A stretch of 64,000 nucleotides of DNA from Monocercomonoides exilis (lineage: Eukaryota; Preaxostyla; Oxymonadida; Polymastigidae): assembly GCA_001643675.2 (NCBI GenBank), contig LSRY02000021.1, positions 930,001 to 994,000 of the forward strand, read 5' to 3'. The position numbers and the translations under genes were made by a program. Position 1 is the first letter of the stretch, and each line of letters starts with the position of its first letter. Shown here piece after piece: positions 10,610 through 22,705 of this stretch. Below the pieces are notes generated by a model that saw nothing but the letters and a program-made list of their open reading frames with translations, searched no databases and had not been told where the DNA came from.

Positions 10610-13600
10610 ATGTACTTCATCATCACTTTGCTGATGATGTACAATTCTGTTTTTAATTTAATTTGGCCTGGCATTTCATTTCTTCAAAGCACACAAGTTA
10701 TGTGTGAAGAAAGAGAATATCCATCATTTGATATTTCGAACAAACAATCTAAAGACATTTCACAACTCAAATTTTCTTTGATCAAATCAATAAATACAAC
10801 AATCTCAAACGTTGAAGAAGATTTAGAAATAACTTCTCTTTTTATGAAGGAGAAAACTCGAAATGCTTTTTTAATTGCAAATTCATCTTTAGTTATTGAT
10901 TGCGTTAATGTTTCAGTTCCTAACTTTTGCAGTTTTGCAAATGTTTCATTGGATTCAAAATTATCATTAATTTCTTGCACTATTTTGTTGAATAGTTCTT
11001 TAACATCTCCTTTGATTTCTCAAGGAACAATTACAATGTTTAATCTGACTACTCACTTTTTATTTTCTTCACATACACTTCATTCTTCAATAGTAGAAAT
11101 GAGGAATGGAAATGGAAATGTTTTTATGTTTTCATCTTATTTTTGCGATATGAATTTGCGTAATTCTTTCCTTTCATGTGGAAATGGTTACAAAGGGCAA
11201 ATTTCTCAGTGCTTCTTTTCTAATGTTACAACATCTAGTATTTTTCATGCATCGTATCAATCTTCTTTTCTCACAATGTCAGTTTTAAGTGATAGTGAGT
11301 TTTTGAGTTGTCAAAATGTTTTTTATGGTGGAGTAGTTCTTGGGTTAGATCATCATTGCACCTCATTTTCTTCTTTTAATTCTTCATTCACAGAGTGTGA
11401 ACATCGACCCTTTAGGCTTTCTCGAAGGCCCAACGATGAATACATCCGATCTCGCCAAGTCTGCTTTCAATCAGCTTCATTCTCATACAACAATTTTGCT
11501 GCCTGTTCAGCGAAGCCGGAAGAGGACGTGTGCGGAAGCGACGACGGGAACCCGTCAGGGACCGATTTTTGCTGCGGAGGAGCGATCTTCATGGCAGCTG
11601 CAGGCCCTGCCCAGACAGCCGGTGCGGAGTGTACCGATCCCACAGGCACGGGCAGTGCGCTTCCATCGCTCTATGTCGATGCCTGCACTTTTGTGATCTG
11701 CCAGTGCCGGTCGCATGGAGGGTCGATCTGCATTCTCGGAGCGCAGAATGTGGAGATGCACAACTCGCCGTGCAGACTGGGGAAGACTTCGTATGGGAAA
11801 GGAGGGGTTTTGTTTGCACGTAATGTTGAAGGCGGAATCATCATTACAGAAGGAGAATTCAATAACAGCTGCGCAGCTCAGCTTGGAGGAGCATTTGTGT
11901 TTGAAAATGTGAATATGAAGCAGAATCAAGGTTTGTTGCTATTTGCAATTTTTAATTTAATAAAAACGCAAAACAATTATGAATCGCATTGACACATTTG
12001 ATGTTGAATTAATTATTTGTATTTTTTGTTTATTTTTTTAAACAAGACGGCTCGCTTGCCACGGTGATCACATCAGCTGTCATCAGCAACTGCAGCTGCA
12101 GCGACACGAATTACGGCGCAATAGCGTTTGATGTTCGATCTGACAACTATCCGCTTCCAGAAGCCATCTTCAACTGCCTGTTTTTCACTGAGTGTATGCA
12201 GGAAAAAGGTTACGGCCCCATCTGCGGCATCGTCATCGACGATACAGAAGCCACACTCGCCACAAAATCCCTCTTTTCGCAATGCTTTTCCGACACAAGC
12301 GAGAACTTTGTGTATTTTTCCCGCAACAGCACCACTGCCAGCGACTGGATTCCGAGCGAGGTGAAGCACCGCTACATCGCCAAGACGCCCTCTACTCCTT
12401 CTCTAAGCTCGTCTCTGTGTGGCGCAGTGATCAACTTCCCCTGCCAGGACATCGCAATGGCGCTTTCCTATCTCAAAGCCGACGGCATCGAGTACACACT
12501 GCAGGTGCCCATCACCACGATCAACCAGGCAGCGAAGCTGAACATCAAGTCGAAGCGCGTCAAAATCTGTGGCATGTCCCGCGAGGAAACAACCATTGCG
12601 CCCTTTGCCACGGCAAGCCGCACCATCTTCGCTGTTACAGACGGGAGCCTGACGATGGACACGCTCAGCATAAAATGCCAGACGAACGGAAATTCCCTTC
12701 TTTTGCCGCTGTTCACGCTGACTGCGCCAGCAGGCAGCATCTCTTTTGTGCAGGTGGTGTTTGTGGGGCACGACGTGGGGATTCCAGAGACCACGCCTCT
12801 AGTGCTTGTATCGATGAGCGGCGGGGCGCTGGCGATGAGAGGGTGCATTTTAACCAGACTGGATGTACTCAGGTCGATTGTGCTGGTGACACGGGTGGAA
12901 AAAACAGGGAGAGAGCGAAATTCGCTTTCTTCTGATAGTTCAGAGGGAGTGATTGTGCAAGTTGCGAACACAACACTGACAAACATTGAGGAGCAAAGCG
13001 GGTCAGCATCGTTTCTGTCGTCAAAGCTCGATTCTGAGTCAGCTGACACCACACATCTGGAACCCATACACTTCGATGCACAAAATACTACGTTTGGCTA
13101 CTGCACATCGATGCTTTCACAGAAAGGAGGAGCAATTTGCATGGAATATGCAGCAGGGAATACATTGAAGATGGCCAACTGCAGCTTTCTTGGCTGTGGG
13201 TGTGCAGAAGAAGGGGAAGAAGGGGAAACACCACAAATGACAGGCAGAGGCGGAGGAATATTTGTGAACATTGCGGTGCTTGGGACGCAATTTGGAGCAG
13301 TGGTCCGTTCAAATGGCTTGGAGTCTGCGCTTAATCTCCAGCAGATGGTGTTTAAAGCGAACACAGCAGCGATTGGAAGAGACATGTTTATTGTGATGGA
13401 GAGTGCGGATCAAATGACTATACCACTTCTTGGCATCAACATCGACTACAGCAACTTCAACGTGACAAACTCGATTTACGCAGCAGGTTTGTCTCCGAAT
13501 GGAATGGCAGACACAAACAGCGAAATTGATATGTTGGAAAAGCTGCTGTTTTACAATGCATCTGAGGTGCTGGTTTCTTCGGTTGATGGCCGTGACAACA

Positions 13601-16512
13601 GGCTCTGTGGAAGGCTCGATGCACCGTGCAGGACTCTTTTGGAAGGGGTGCAGCATCTTTCGGTATTGAATTCTGCAGCCTCAGCAGATGTTCCTCTGTC
13701 TCCTGTGTGTTATGAATCAGAAGCAGCAAAGCTGTTCACTCGAAAAAGGATGCCGGAGATTTCTCTTCCAGTCAAACTTCTCACAAAAAATCGTGATGTT
13801 TCTTCAAATAACAATGAATTCTATTCTTATTGTGAGTCAAAGCCAACAACATTGATTGGAAAGCGACACAATACCGATGCCATTCTGATGATTGAAGGCG
13901 TGCTACAAATAGAAAATGAGTATCTTTTTTCATCTCTGCAAATAGATTCAAATTCGCATTCATCAGCTTCTGAAGCTACAGAAGCAACCATTCAGAGTTC
14001 ATCATCATCGCCCTCCTCCTCCTCCTCATCATCGTCATCATTATCACCACCACAGCCATCACCATCACCATCACCACCATCATCATCAATTCACCAAAAT
14101 TATGTAAATACTTCACCTCAACCTCAATCAACCAAAAACTCTTATTTTGATTCCGGACAGTTTGTTTCATTTATCCTCGCTGCTTATTCAGAATCAGCCC
14201 AGTTGCTTGTTGGCACTGTGCCACATGCGCAACAGCAAGGAATCGCAGAATTTGAAGGCAGCTGTGCCATTCAGCAGATACATTTTCATTTCAAACAGGA
14301 TTCGGTTTATGTTCATGATTATCTTTTGTATGTGAGGCAGGGCAGTTTGGAGCTGAGTCATGTGATGTTTGGTGAGTCTGAAGCAGCCAGCCAATCACAC
14401 AGAATATCACCGAAAAGCAGTGAAAAGGAGTATCATCAACAACTTTTGACAGAAAAAAATGAAAAAACTGAAAACAGAACTAAATGTGGCATTGACAAGC
14501 AGTGTTTGATGAATTCAACTTCTGCTATTTCTGCTTCAGCCGCTACCACTACTTCAGTTGGTATTACTCTCATTGGATGCAGCTCGTTAACTTCGCTTGT
14601 TCTTTCTGACGTCTCTGTAAAATCGCTTCTTTTGCCATGTTTCTTTTCTTTTGTTAATCCCTTGTCTGTTGTACTTTCTGGTGTTTATTTCAGTCAATCA
14701 AAGACGAACTTAAACGGCCAGAGCTCTTTTTCGTTCAGTTCGCATTCATATTCACATTCACATTCACATACGTCATATCTTTCATCATCATCATCATCTT
14801 CTTCTTCTTCTCTTTGTCTGCATTCCTCAACAGCAAATACGCAAATCACTCACAAATTCTCTTCTCAATTGAACAGCCTCACCCACACACACTCAAATGA
14901 TCAGACGATGATTTCCATCACAAACTGCCCGTCTGTTACAATCGACAACTGCACCTTCACTTCTCAGACAACTTCAACAAACCAATCTCTTCATTCATTC
15001 GAAAACGCAGCTAACAATATTTGTGACTGGACAACTTCTCTTGTGTGTTTAACCAGCTGCAACGCACTTATTTCTCGTTCTTCGTTCACAAACTCTCCAA
15101 TCGGCGCACTGCGGATCTCAAACAGCAACGTGACTGCTCAAGAAATAGACTTTTCCGGGAACAATCCGCAGAGCCAGCAATACCCGTCCTACCGCCGCAA
15201 CGTTGTGTGTGATGGCCTTTCTTCGCTGGATGTTGTGAGTCTGCGAGGCGGAGACGGAGTGAATGAAGGTGATTCTTTGTGGATACTAAACAAAGGCTGC
15301 ACTTTGAAAGGGGTGGCTGCTTCTCGACCTTCCTCGTTTTTTGTCCCTACGTTGTTGGATGTCTCGTCCACAGCGATTCATTCGTCCATCGAGCTGATAT
15401 TCAATGGCACTCTTTTGCTTCCGTGTGGCCTCTCCTTTCAGGTGACCTCGTCGTCTGCACAAGGAAGCGTGAGCGACTTGTATCGTCTGAGTGAGTATGT
15501 GTCTGAAAGTGTGGCTGTCGGGTCGATCCCGCTGTCGGTCGTTGCGAATGCCTCCAGCGACACCGAAGTGTCTGTATGTATTTTGTATCAGGGGAGTTCT
15601 GATGCAGCACAAAAACTCTGCACAAATTCGATTGTACTGAAGAACGGGTCGAAAGCGGGTGCGCTTAATGACGGTGGCGGGATATCTGACCTGACGAAGA
15701 GACAAATCATCACTTTTGCTTCGATCGGCGGCGCTGTGGTTGTGGCTGTGGTGGCGTTTGTTATCATCATGATTGTTCTTGTGAAATACAAGCGGAAAAA
15801 ATCAGAGAAAATTGTTGATGTGAAACTTTCTCAATCAACTTCAGAGCTCGATTCACTGAAAAATGAGGAGCTGCAAAATGAAGGCTGTGTACAATGCGTC
15901 CCGATTCAACAGAACACAGAGGCAGATTTCGCTTCTCTGCCAGCCGTGTCATCAGAATGCATCCTTCAAAATTCGTGTTCGGTTTCTTGTGTCACCAGCT
16001 GTGATGAGAATGCAAGTGACAACGAAGCAGAAAAAGGCAAAAACGAGCTATTTGCAATGCGGTCGTCGACTGATGCTCTGCTTTCTTCGATCTCACAGCC
16101 AAACGGACTGAGCGTTCTTCCTTCTCTTTCTGCGGAGTCTTCGTGTGTACCCCATTCACCGGCGAGCCATGGAGCTGCCAATCTTCAGTCTGTCGCTGCA
16201 TCAGAATGCAACATGCAGCAAGCAGACGCCAACATCAACTCAAACACGAACGCTTACGCTAACGCTAACGCTAACGCTAACACTAACACCAATAACAATA
16301 CTAACACAAGCATTAACACTAGCACCAGCAGCGACAGCATCATTCTTCAGTCCTCTGGCTCTTCTGTCTATTCATCCACCGAAGGCTCTCTGAACATCGA
16401 TCTGCAGTCCTTTGCACTTTCGTGCATACCCATTTCTTTCAAGCCGTCCAAAGATGCCATTATGCATTCTTCCTCCCTCAAGCATTCTTCTTTGTTTTTC
16501 TTCGGTGAATGA
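10610..16512 (+). CDS. Beta-helix surface protein with one membrane helix, two exons
   Basis: Exons 10610-11930 and 12047-16512 are joined by a 116-nt intron with donor GTTTGT and acceptor ACAAG, giving 1928 residues and a TGA stop. The N-terminus is hydrophobic (MYFIITLLMMYNSVFNLIW), a likely signal peptide. The ectodomain has repeated short strands rich in Asn, Ser and Cys with GG turns (for example GGAIFM, GGVLF, GGAICME, GGGIFV), the pattern of a right-handed parallel beta-helix. Low-complexity Ser/Pro/His runs lie near residues 1085-1130 and 1345-1365. A segment CDWTTSLV...RRNVVCDGLSSLDVVSLRGGDG aligns with the receptors at 40.6 and 60 kb. One membrane helix follows (about 1660-1685, FASIGGAVVVAVVAFVIIM), then a cytoplasmic tail of about 240 residues with an Asn/Ala/Thr repeat. 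Unlike its relatives it has no kinase-like domain. Role: probable surface protein; the ligand is unknown. Confidence 0.85.
13996..14092 (+). repeat. Trinucleotide-rich low-complexity tract in CDS
   Basis: Runs of TCA, TCC and CCA codons encode poly-Ser followed by a Ser/Pro stretch inside the beta-helix protein gene. Likely length-variable by slippage and probably a flexible linker. Confidence 0.8.
16250..16290 (+). repeat. GCTAAC hexanucleotide repeat in CDS
   Basis: About five tandem GCTAAC units encode alternating Ala-Asn, followed by diverged Asn-Thr codons in the cytoplasmic tail. The coding frame is kept because the unit is six bases long. Confidence 0.85.
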
Positions 16513-17248
16513 AAGACAAGTAATTATTTTCTGATTATCTGGGATGGGGAAAAAAGTGAATTTCAGATCATCGGATGGTTGTGTTAAATGTCATGTGCTT
16601 CAATTATGTTTTCTTCTTCTTTTTACATTTTTTAAAAGTAGTTATATATAAATGTTTTTTTCATTATTTAATTCTTTTTCTCCACCCAGATTATTGGATT
16701 TTTTTTATGAAATTTTTAGCATCTTTTTAAAGCCAGCTATGTTACCTATACGCACACTTATTTATTGAATTCATAGTTTTATTGAAACTGAATTTCAAAA
16801 TTTATTAACTTTTTAATGGAATGTCCACTGAATTTTTTCTCGATTGTTGTCTGCGCTTTTTTTTTAATATTTTTTTTTTCTTAATTCGAACTTTGGCAGC
16901 TGAATTTTATAATTAGCAATGCCAAATTTATATTTTTCCTTCACTTTTCAGACAGATTTATGCATTAATGTTTATTTACACGATTTTTCTATTGAAGAAC
17001 TTGTATATTTTCGTTTGAAATGTTTGATTTTCAGGTTCAATATTATTGTTTTGCATTTAAAGACATAAAAATGAATAGGAAAAAGCAACAATAATGCGGT
17101 TGTTTGTCTTCTTCAGCTCGTGAATTGATAATGACATGCATGAGATGCGTGGAAATGAGCAACGAAATGCGAATGAAATTGAAATGAGAATGATAAGATC
17201 AATTGTTGTAAATGTTTGTTCGCTTCAAATTATCTTTTGATAAATATT
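16513..17248. other. Convergent intergenic region
   Basis: About 735 nt between the 3' ends of a plus-strand and a minus-strand gene. It is T-rich with several homopolymer runs and no supported gene. Both transcripts should end here; I cannot place polyadenylation sites. Confidence 0.6.
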
Positions 17249-18014
17249 CTACGGTCCAGATGGAAGATCAGGACGAGTAAAATCCCATGTGGTTGATCCA
17301 TTATATTTGACATTCAAACTTTGTGCTTCAGTTGAGTAAACCATCTTCAACAAGCAGCAATTTGAATAAATTTCTCTTCCATCCAAAGCTTCCTTTGCGG
17401 CTCTTGCTTCTTCTGGAGTTCCAAATTCAGCTAAAAATTGAATTCCATTTGTATGGAAAATCACAATTCTCAGAACATTATAAGGCTTCAAAATAGCTGT
17501 AACAATTTCCATATTAATTGGATAAAGTGGATTATGAACAGTTGCAAGCAAAATCTTTTCTCCTCTGTGTTCAACAAGTGCTGAATAGGAAAAAAATAAA
17601 AATTATTTTCTAATATTCAAAAAAAAAACTTTTTTAGAAAAACAAACTTCTTCTGTAAGATGGCTCCCTGTTAATTGACACGCTTTTTGAATATTGAATA
17701 AAAAATTTTTTCCCCTCAACATCGACTTCTCTTCCACCTGTAAACTCAAAAGCTTTTTTTGCTGAATCAATTGAGTCCATTTCGGCTAACGCTTGTCTGA
17801 TACGTGGCATTGTGACAACATATACAACAGTACCAAAATTTGCCAAAAATGGTAAAAGGAAGTTGAGATCAACTTCCTTTTCAAGTGGAGTGGCTGTTCT
17901 GATGTGAAGAACCTTTGATGGAACAGTTGTATAAATCGGTCTTTCTGTCATAGACGAACGCATTCCAGTTCCAGAAGACATTTGCGATGAATTGCTATCG
18001 CTAGGATATGACAT
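17249..18014 (-). CDS. PTB/hnRNP-L-like RNA-binding protein with two RRMs
   Basis: Exons 18014-17648 and 17580-17249 flank a 67-nt intron (donor GTTTGT, acceptor TTCAG), giving 232 residues and a TAG stop. After a Ser-rich N-terminus, RRM1 begins at SKVLHIRTA (about residues 33-105) with the FGTV loop and EMDS strand typical of polypyrimidine-tract-binding proteins. RRM2 (about 128-205) contains NPLYPI, VLRIVIF and the ALDGREIYSNCCLLKM strand of the PTB/hnRNP-L class, and the protein ends with SLNVKYNGSTTWDFTRPDLP, which in PTB follows RRM2. PTB relatives usually have four RRMs; this one stops right after the second. Family members bind pyrimidine-rich RNA and act in splicing and mRNA control, so a nuclear or shuttling role is likely. 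It is the most downstream of three minus-strand housekeeping genes. Confidence 0.85.
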
Positions 18015-18395
18015 ACAACGAATAACGCTTCAAGAACAAAAACGTCACCAAGGGAAATTATTGATCAACATTATCCATTATTTAAATATTTTGGGTGGAA
18101 TTATCATGTTCATTTGTAATTTGTGAATGGAATGTTTCGTTTCGTAAAACAAATAAATGCATATCTTAAACAGTTTTTATTTTTATTTTTATTTTATTTT
18201 ATTTTTTATTTTTTATTTTTTATTTTTTGAATTCGATTACGTTCAATAAATGTCTCAATAAAAAAAAAAGAAGAAATTTTATAGTTCAAATCAATGCAAT
18301 ATTCGGCATATGAAATGGCGAGAAAGAAGCGTTAAGTGCGAAAAATTGAAGAATCTTTCAAAATACTTCAACTCTACTCATTTGTTTCCTTTTCT
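18015..18395. repeat. Intergenic region with (TTTTA)n tract
   Basis: Between the PTB-like gene and eS4. Positions 18173-18228 are an imperfect TTTTA/TTTTTA microsatellite. Nothing else is recognisable; it should hold the eS4 3' end and the promoter of the PTB-like gene. Confidence 0.7.
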
Positions 18396-19453
18396 TTAGT
18401 TGCTCTTCTTCAACCTGATAGCTCTATCCTCCATCTTTGAGATACGGATACCCTTGTTCTTTGGAATAGAGATCCATGGCATAGCTCCTTTTCCAATCAC
18501 AAACACGTAGTTTTGACGAGTGGCAAATGAATTTCCACCCAAATCTTTGATGTGAACAATCTCGTGAGATCCAGGATGCTTCTCTTTTGTGGTAATCATT
18601 CCAATACGACCAGCGTTACGACCACCAGTTGCCATGCAAATGTTTCCGACCTCAAACTTGATCCAATCTGAAATCTTCTTTGTCTTCAAGTTGATACGAA
18701 CAGTGTCATTAACCTTGATCTTTGGATCAGGGAAGCGGAAAGTGCGTCCATCATGAGTAACGCAATATGGAATGCTTCTGAATCCAAGTGCAACACGCTG
18801 GACTTTTCCAAGTTTGTACTATATTAATTGATTTGTTGTGTGTTTAAAAAATAAGGATTTCTTGAAAATATTTTGAAAATGAAAGAATTTCAAACAGTTG
18901 CTTCCTCTGGGCGAATTCTGTGGAGAAGGAATCTTCCTTTCACATCGTACAACAAACGGAAATGCTCGTTGGTTTTTGGAATTGAAATAACATCTGAAAC
19001 AGAGAAGATTTTTTTAAAATGATGAAATATTCGTTTGAGAAATGAAATACAAAAATAAGTAAGCAATAAAAAGTAATTACAATGCACACCTTGGAATCCA
19101 AGGGGGTATGTTGGATCTGTGCGAACAACACCATCAACCAAAACGTTTCTGTGGTGCATAACCATTCCAGCTTCTCTTCCAGTAAGTGCATAGTGAAGAC
19201 GATTTCTGAGCACAATAATTGCTGGGATGCATTCTCTTGATTTGTGTGGTCCGGGTGATGGTTTTGGTGCCTGTGATTAAAAACATTCAAGTCGCGAATT
19301 TTCCACAATTAAAAAATAATTGAAGAAGTTAATAAAAATTCAACAAAAATATTCCAAAATTCATGTGCGTACCCATGTTCCACCAAGCTTGTTCAGCATC
19401 CAGTGACGTGGTGCGGCTAAACGTTTCAAGTGCTTCTTTGGTCCTCTCACCAT
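18396..19453 (-). CDS. RPS4: Small-subunit ribosomal protein eS4, four exons
   Basis: Exons on the minus strand are 19453-19373, 19270-19090, 18993-18896 and 18818-18396; introns are 102, 96 and 77 nt with donors GTACGC, GTGTGC and GTTTGA. They join in frame to 260 residues, close to the usual 260-263 for eS4, with a TAA stop. The start [20 protein letters not shown] is the eS4 N-terminus. The S4-like RNA-binding region ([29 protein letters not shown]), the central eS4 domain ([12 protein letters not shown]) and the C-terminal KOW-type region ([29 protein letters not shown] variant) are all present. It is a structural component of the 40S subunit that contacts rRNA. Ribosomal protein genes with three introns argue for an intron-rich genome. 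Confidence 0.95.
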
Positions 19454-19703
19454 TGTTGTATTTTGATCCTAAATTTTCCCCCATTCATTGAAATGCTTGT
19501 ACAATGGGTGGGATCGCATTTTTTTCAATTCATTTCAAATTTTTGAAAAATACTTTGTTTTTAATAAATTGATAAATTTTTATATCAATCAAATTACCAG
19601 AACTAAAAGATGAAAAAAAATGAGCGTTCGCTTCCTATTAGTTTGAGGGAAGTGTTAGTTATGAATTGATCTCAAAGAACTGACAAATGAAAGATTATGA
19701 GAT
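19454..19703. other. Intergenic region between eS4 and eL13
   Basis: 250 nt of AT-rich DNA between two minus-strand ribosomal protein genes; no gene. It should contain the eS4 promoter. Confidence 0.55.
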
Positions 19704-20503
19704 TTACTTTCCTCCTTTCTTCTGACCTTTCTTATCTCCACCTTTCACTGCCTTCAAAAGCTTCTTCTCCTTTTTCTGTTTTCTCTCCTTCTTCACCTTT
19801 GGCTTCTTCTCCTTTTTAACTTTTGGCTTTCTCTTTGGAGCATCAATGGCAGCAACACGTTTTGAGTCTCCTGAAATCTTCAAAATCTGTCCACGTAATT
19901 GCTTTTTCTCTGTTGCAGCAGGATTGACAATGATACGTGAACGATAAGCCTTCAATCTGTTAATGTTCTCCAATCTTTCAGTTCTGCGACGATGATCAAT
20001 TGAAATGCAAAAACGTTTTGCCATGACCTGTGAAATTTTTGCTTTCTATGAACATGAAGTGTGATTTGCATGAAATATTTTTCAAAAAAAAGTTTTATCT
20101 CACAAATAATCAAATTCAAACTTTCAATTCAGCAAGGGAATATCCACGTCCCTCTCTAACTTTCATGTTGTAACGTTGAGTGGGGCAGTGAATAACTGGA
20201 CGGAACTCTCCATCAAATGGACGTGGGAAAATCTTTCTTGCTTTCTTAAAACGGTGGATTCTTTAATATTTTTTTATCATAAATAATTGTTGTTGAATGA
20301 AATGTGCGAAAAAACGAGGGGGAAATAAATGTTATTCACATTAACTTTTTAATAAGATAACATTTAAAATAGAAAGCATACCTACGGCGCAATTTCTTTC
20401 CAGCTTGGTCAAAATATGTTCTCACCAAACCCTTCTGGGAAGTGTTCTGATTCCAATGTTTGCGCAAATGTACGCTTTGAATAACGTTATTCTTTGAGAC
20501 CAT
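19704..20503 (-). CDS. RPL13: Large-subunit ribosomal protein eL13, three exons
   Basis: Exons on the minus strand are 20503-20382, 20260-20122 and 20045-19704; introns are 121 nt (donor GTATGC) and 76 nt (donor GTTTGA, acceptor CATAG). The product is 200 residues with a TAA stop. The conserved core is present: VHLRKHWNQ near the start, [34 protein letters not shown] and the segment [14 protein letters not shown]. For exon 3 a later acceptor (TTTCACAG, just before the local ATG) would also keep the frame, but the CATAG acceptor restores the spacing between AELK and ISID seen in eL13, so I chose it. The C-terminus is a long Lys-rich tail (KPKVKKEKK repeats) that differs from animal eL13. It is a 60S rRNA-binding component. 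Confidence 0.93.
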
Positions 20504-21104
20504 TGTTTGCGGATCGCTTTAGGCAGACGAGAAACAAAAGTGTCCAGATAAAGGGTCGTATTACGGCTTTTAATGATCAAATGAATAATTATGGAAATAT
20601 GGGTGAACTTCAAAGAATTCAAATTCTTTATGCAATTGTGTAAGTTAAATTTGAATGTGTGTAATATGACAAATACATAATGCATTCGGGAAATGAATTT
20701 CGAAAAAATCTATCTAATCAATTATAATGAAAAAATTCAACAAAAAATAATTCAATTTCAAAAATTATCAATTGGGACAAATTTTTTTGTTTCACGAATT
20801 TTGTTCATCGCAGTTCTTTCAAAGATTTTTTTCGATTTTCATATTTTCATATTTAATATAGCACTTCAATGTTGGAATAATAATCATATAATTGCAGAAA
20901 AAGTTTGAAACAAATCATTGAAATTTTCATAAATGAAAGAATTCTGTCCCAATTCAAAGTCGGAATTGATTTTTAAATTTTCGAAATTTATTTATCACTG
21001 AAATTTTTTATTTATCTTGAGAAAGATTTTCAGTTAATACAAGATAAAATATTAAAATTCAATGAAAACTGTTCTCAAAATTGCAATTATGAATAAATGT
21101 GACA

Positions 21105-21380
21105 AAATATTTCACTTCAGGCATTTTCATTTAAAATTTATGCATCTTCGATGAACTTCTTATGATAAAAAAATTTGAAATAAATGAGTTCATTTTTTGA
21201 AATACGTTTGAGGTCTCAAAACATAATGTTGTTGAATCAATAATGTTTGTTTTCATATATGAAAATCATATTAATTTTTACATCTGGCAAAGTTTAATAA
21301 TGTTATAAGCGAAACAATTCTTTCATGATTTGTGCAAAAAAAGCTTGAAAGTCCATATTTCCCCCCAAATAAAAATTTTC
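21105..21380 (+). repeat. Dispersed repeat copy B
   Basis: Diverged full-length counterpart of 4630-4915 in the same orientation. Both copies share, in order, ACAAAATATTT, TTCAGGCATTTTCAT, a GAGGTC block, GTTTGTT, GAAAATCATAT, a TTATAAG segment and GCTTGAAAG. Similarity judged by eye. Confidence 0.55.
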
Positions 21381-22350
21381 AGCTTTTTCTTTAATTTCAA
21401 AAATCATCACTCAAATGATAAATTAATTGACTAATAATTCATTCTTTTGAATAACATGATGAAAAGATATATTTTTCTACACATTTATTGAATTACAAAT
21501 GAAAAGGATTTTTTTTCACCAAAAAATTTTCAGTAATTTTTTGCAATAATCAAAAATAAATCATTTCTATATTGGTGATCATTTTTGAAATCATATTTGT
21601 TCTTTAAAAAATTTCGATTCGGAAATTTCTTTTGAATGAAACACAATGTATACTGAAAAGTAAACAGTCATATTTAAGACCTCTTGATTTTTATTTCAGA
21701 TTATGCATTTGCCTTTGAAATAGTTGCGATTATTAAAGCACTTAAATGGGAAATTACTTCTCAAAGGCTAATAATCTTTGAAAAATTTACACCCCGAAAA
21801 AATTTATGATTTCAAAAATAATCACACATATGAAAATGAATTCATTTTCTTTTTGAATTGAATTCAATAAATATATTTTCAATCAAAATGAGTGATATTT
21901 TTTCCAAATGAATACGCAACATTTTTTGAAATATTGATAATCAAAGAGAACTGACGAGATAAAAATAAAGAGAATATAAACTCCGAAACACATGTTATTC
22001 ATTCAACAAATCAATATTATTTTTGTTTCGAAATTGTAAATTTCTTTTTCTAAATTAAATTAACAAATTTCGATATAAAGTTAAAAATTTTCGAATTAGG
22101 ATTATTAATTTTCAATTTTGAATTATTTTTATTCATTTAAGAATTATTTTTGGTGAAATAAAAAAACATAAACTTTTTTTTAGTTATTATTTTTTTTTCT
22201 AAACGTGTTTTTCTTTTGAAATAGTTTTTTATGATTTTATTTGTGTTTGACAAAACAGAACATCGTTAAATCATAATAAGATTTCAACAAAAAAAATATG
22301 TTCTGATTTATTAAATACACATTTTTATCATTATTGACTTTCCAAAAAAA

Positions 22351-22394
22351 TAAATAAAATAAAATAAAATAAAATAAAATAAAATAAAATAAAA
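22351..22394 (+). repeat. (AAAAT)n microsatellite
   Basis: About nine tandem AAAAT units in intergenic DNA. Confidence 0.9.
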
Positions 22395-22577
22395 ACGAAA
22401 ATAATAAAAATAAAAACAAAGATACATTTGGGTTATTGTTTTTCGATATCAAAAATTTTCAAAAAAAATATTTGACCGAAAAATTCTCTTGAACATTAAC
22501 AAATGAACACTGATAAATAAAAAAGACTTTATGAAGACATGGGAAATTATTTTTGAAATCACAACTTTTTTTAAATT

Positions 22578-22705
22578 GTCGATATGGGACAAAATATTTT
22601 TCTTCAGGCATTTTCTTTGAAAAATGATGAACTTTTCATGACTTTTAGAGAACATAAAACACAATATAAATAAGAACAATATTTCACATTTGTGAATGGT
22701 CACAA
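22578..22705 (+). repeat. Dispersed repeat copy C, partial
   Basis: The 5' part of the repeat seen at 4630-4915: GGGACAAAATATTT, CTTCAGGCATTTTC, GAACTTTTCATGAC and a GGTCACAA segment. Similarity fades after about 130 nt. Confidence 0.45.
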
